From assembly GCF_017833295.1 (NCBI RefSeq), contig NZ_JAFIBW010000001.1, positions 5,766,001 through 5,830,000 on the forward strand: a stretch of DNA of 64,000 nt, read 5' to 3'. Of this stretch, positions 63,289 through 64,000 are shown in pieces. The notes under the pieces were generated by a model that was not told where the DNA came from, did no database searches, and saw only the letters and a program-made list of their open reading frames with translations. A program made the position numbers and the translations under genes. How positions within the stretch are numbered: position 1 is the stretch's first letter; every line of letters begins with the position of its first letter. The DNA comes from Methylobacterium sp. PvR107. GTDB taxonomy: Bacteria > Pseudomonadota > Alphaproteobacteria > Rhizobiales > Beijerinckiaceae.

Positions 63289-64000
63289 TCAGCCGCCATG
63301 GAACTCCGCCACGTGCTGGGCCACGATCGCGTCGAACGACGCGTCCGCCCGGAAGCCCAGGGCCAGCGCCGCTTCCGGCTCGAACGCCTCCGGCCAGGAG
63401 CCGACGATCCGCGCGATGGTCGCGTCGGGCGCGCGCCGGATCAGCGCCACCGCCTTGTCGCCCGCCGCGCGGCGAAGGGCCTCGATCTGCTCGGCGACCG
63501 TCGCCGAGACTCCCGGCATGGTCAGGCTGATCCGCGGCCCGATCGCCGCGAGGTCGAGCCCGGCGGCGTGGGTGAGGAAGCCCACCGCCGCGGCGGGGCT
63601 GGCGAACCAGTGTCGCACCGTGTCGGGCACCGGCAGGATCGCCTCCTGGCCGGCCAGCGGCTCGCGGATGATCCCCGAGAAGAAGCCGGACGCCGCCTTG
63701 TTGGGCTTGCCGGGCCGCACGCAGATCGTCGGCAGCCGCAGGCCGATCCCGTCGAGGAAGCCGCGCCGCGCATAGTCGGCGAGCATCAGCTCGCCCATGG
63801 CCTTCTGAACCCCGTACGAGGAGGCAGGGCGCAGGATGTGGTCGTCCGGAATGACCTTGGGGAAGGGCGGCCCGAACACGGCCAGCGAGGAGGTGAAGAC
63901 CAGCTTCGGCCGGTAGCCGTCCGCCGCGTTGGCCGCCCGGATCGCGTCGAGGAGCAAGCGGGTGCCGTCGAGGTTGACCCGGTAGCCGAGTTCGAGGTTC
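63289..64000 (-). CDS. denD: DenD-like NAD-dependent epimerase/dehydratase, 5' part outside the window
   Basis: The window holds the C-terminal 237 residues. Visible are 'YRVNLDGTRLLLDAIRAANA', 'KLVFTSSLAVFGPPFPKVIP', the catalytic 'SSYGVQKAMGELMLADYARR', 'GIGLRLPTICVRPGKPNKAA' and a substrate-binding 'PDTVRHWFASPAAAVGFL'. This is the extended SDR group of D-erythronate dehydrogenase (DenD), which oxidises D-erythronate in C4 sugar-acid catabolism. The Rossmann cofactor motif lies beyond the window. Substrate assignment is by family resemblance only. Confidence 0.85.
   Translation of the reverse strand, partial: NLELGYRVNLDGTRLLLDAIRAANAADGYRPKLVFTSSLAVFGPPFPKVIPDDHILRPASSYGVQKAMGELMLADYARRGFLDGIGLRLPTICVRPGKPNKAASGFFSGIIREPLAGQEAILPVPDTVRHWFASPAAAVGFLTHAAGLDLAAIGPRISLTMPGVSATVAEQIEALRRAAGDKAVALIRRAPDATIARIVGSWPEAFEPEAALALGFRADASFDAIVAQHVAEFHGG

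Overview
The window is GC-rich chromosomal DNA of an alphaproteobacterium, most likely Methylobacterium/Methylorubrum or a close Hyphomicrobiales relative. Support for this: a PQQ/quinoprotein relay cassette, an OlsB-type ornithine-lipid acyltransferase, a ROSE-type RNA thermometer ahead of an hsp20 gene, a perfect CtrA box, a giant coiled-coil protein resembling the growth-pole ring (GPR) protein of polar-growing Rhizobiales, and very dense high-GC3 coding. No rRNA, tRNA, CRISPR array, prophage or intact insertion sequence was recognised. Assignments come from reading motifs and from family knowledge; no database was searched.

Layout. 1-6.7 kb: end of an SDR gene, a decayed CDC48 N-domain fragment, dusA, an operon of cobS/DUF1289/retropepsin-like protease divergent from cobT, and queD-queC. 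6.7-9.9 kb: a TetR regulator divergent from a three-gene quinoprotein relay operon (zinc metallohydrolase, SoxYZ-like carrier, CxxxCW protein), with a promoter/operator palindrome between them. 10-16.4 kb: panB, a DUF333 protein, a serine beta-lactamase-like hydrolase, an NAD-regulator-like gene, thiE-thiD and an XRE-cupin regulator. 16.4-21.4 kb: a complete Mla/MCE lipid-transport operon on the minus strand, then an MFS transporter.

21.4-24.4 kb is a gene-poor, locally AT-rich islet with short orphan ORFs and a 14-bp tandem repeat. 24.4-34.3 kb: a CheZ-like protein, a DUF1489 protein, the 7.2-kb GPR-like gene (two membrane segments, 11-residue periodicity), a stand-alone Hpt protein and a [2Fe-2S] ferredoxin. 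34.3-42 kb: a CoxE-type VWA protein, a small unknown, a multiply frameshifted AraC pseudogene, a Kef-type antiporter, and a CtrA-box-preceded pair of unknown membrane proteins. 42-49.5 kb: MoxR ATPase, class I aldolase, SixA-like phosphatase, an alpha/beta hydrolase, hsp20 with RpoH-like promoter, ROSE element and terminator, OlsB, a small HTH protein, a Kdo hydroxylase and an ABM protein. 49.5-64 kb: a giant alpha-2-macroglobulin, rlmN, a methyltransferase, grxD/DUF29/bolA/purL, recQ, a VapBC pair whose antitoxin seems to lack a normal start codon, and the 3' part of a DenD-like dehydrogenase.

Several genes cluster around the cell envelope (Mla system, OlsB, Kdo hydroxylase, alpha-2-macroglobulin, GPR-like protein). 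Palindromic REP-like elements punctuate gene ends throughout. The strongest leads are the GPR-like protein with its unusual upstream region, the CtrA-box-linked membrane pair, and the hsp20 thermometer.
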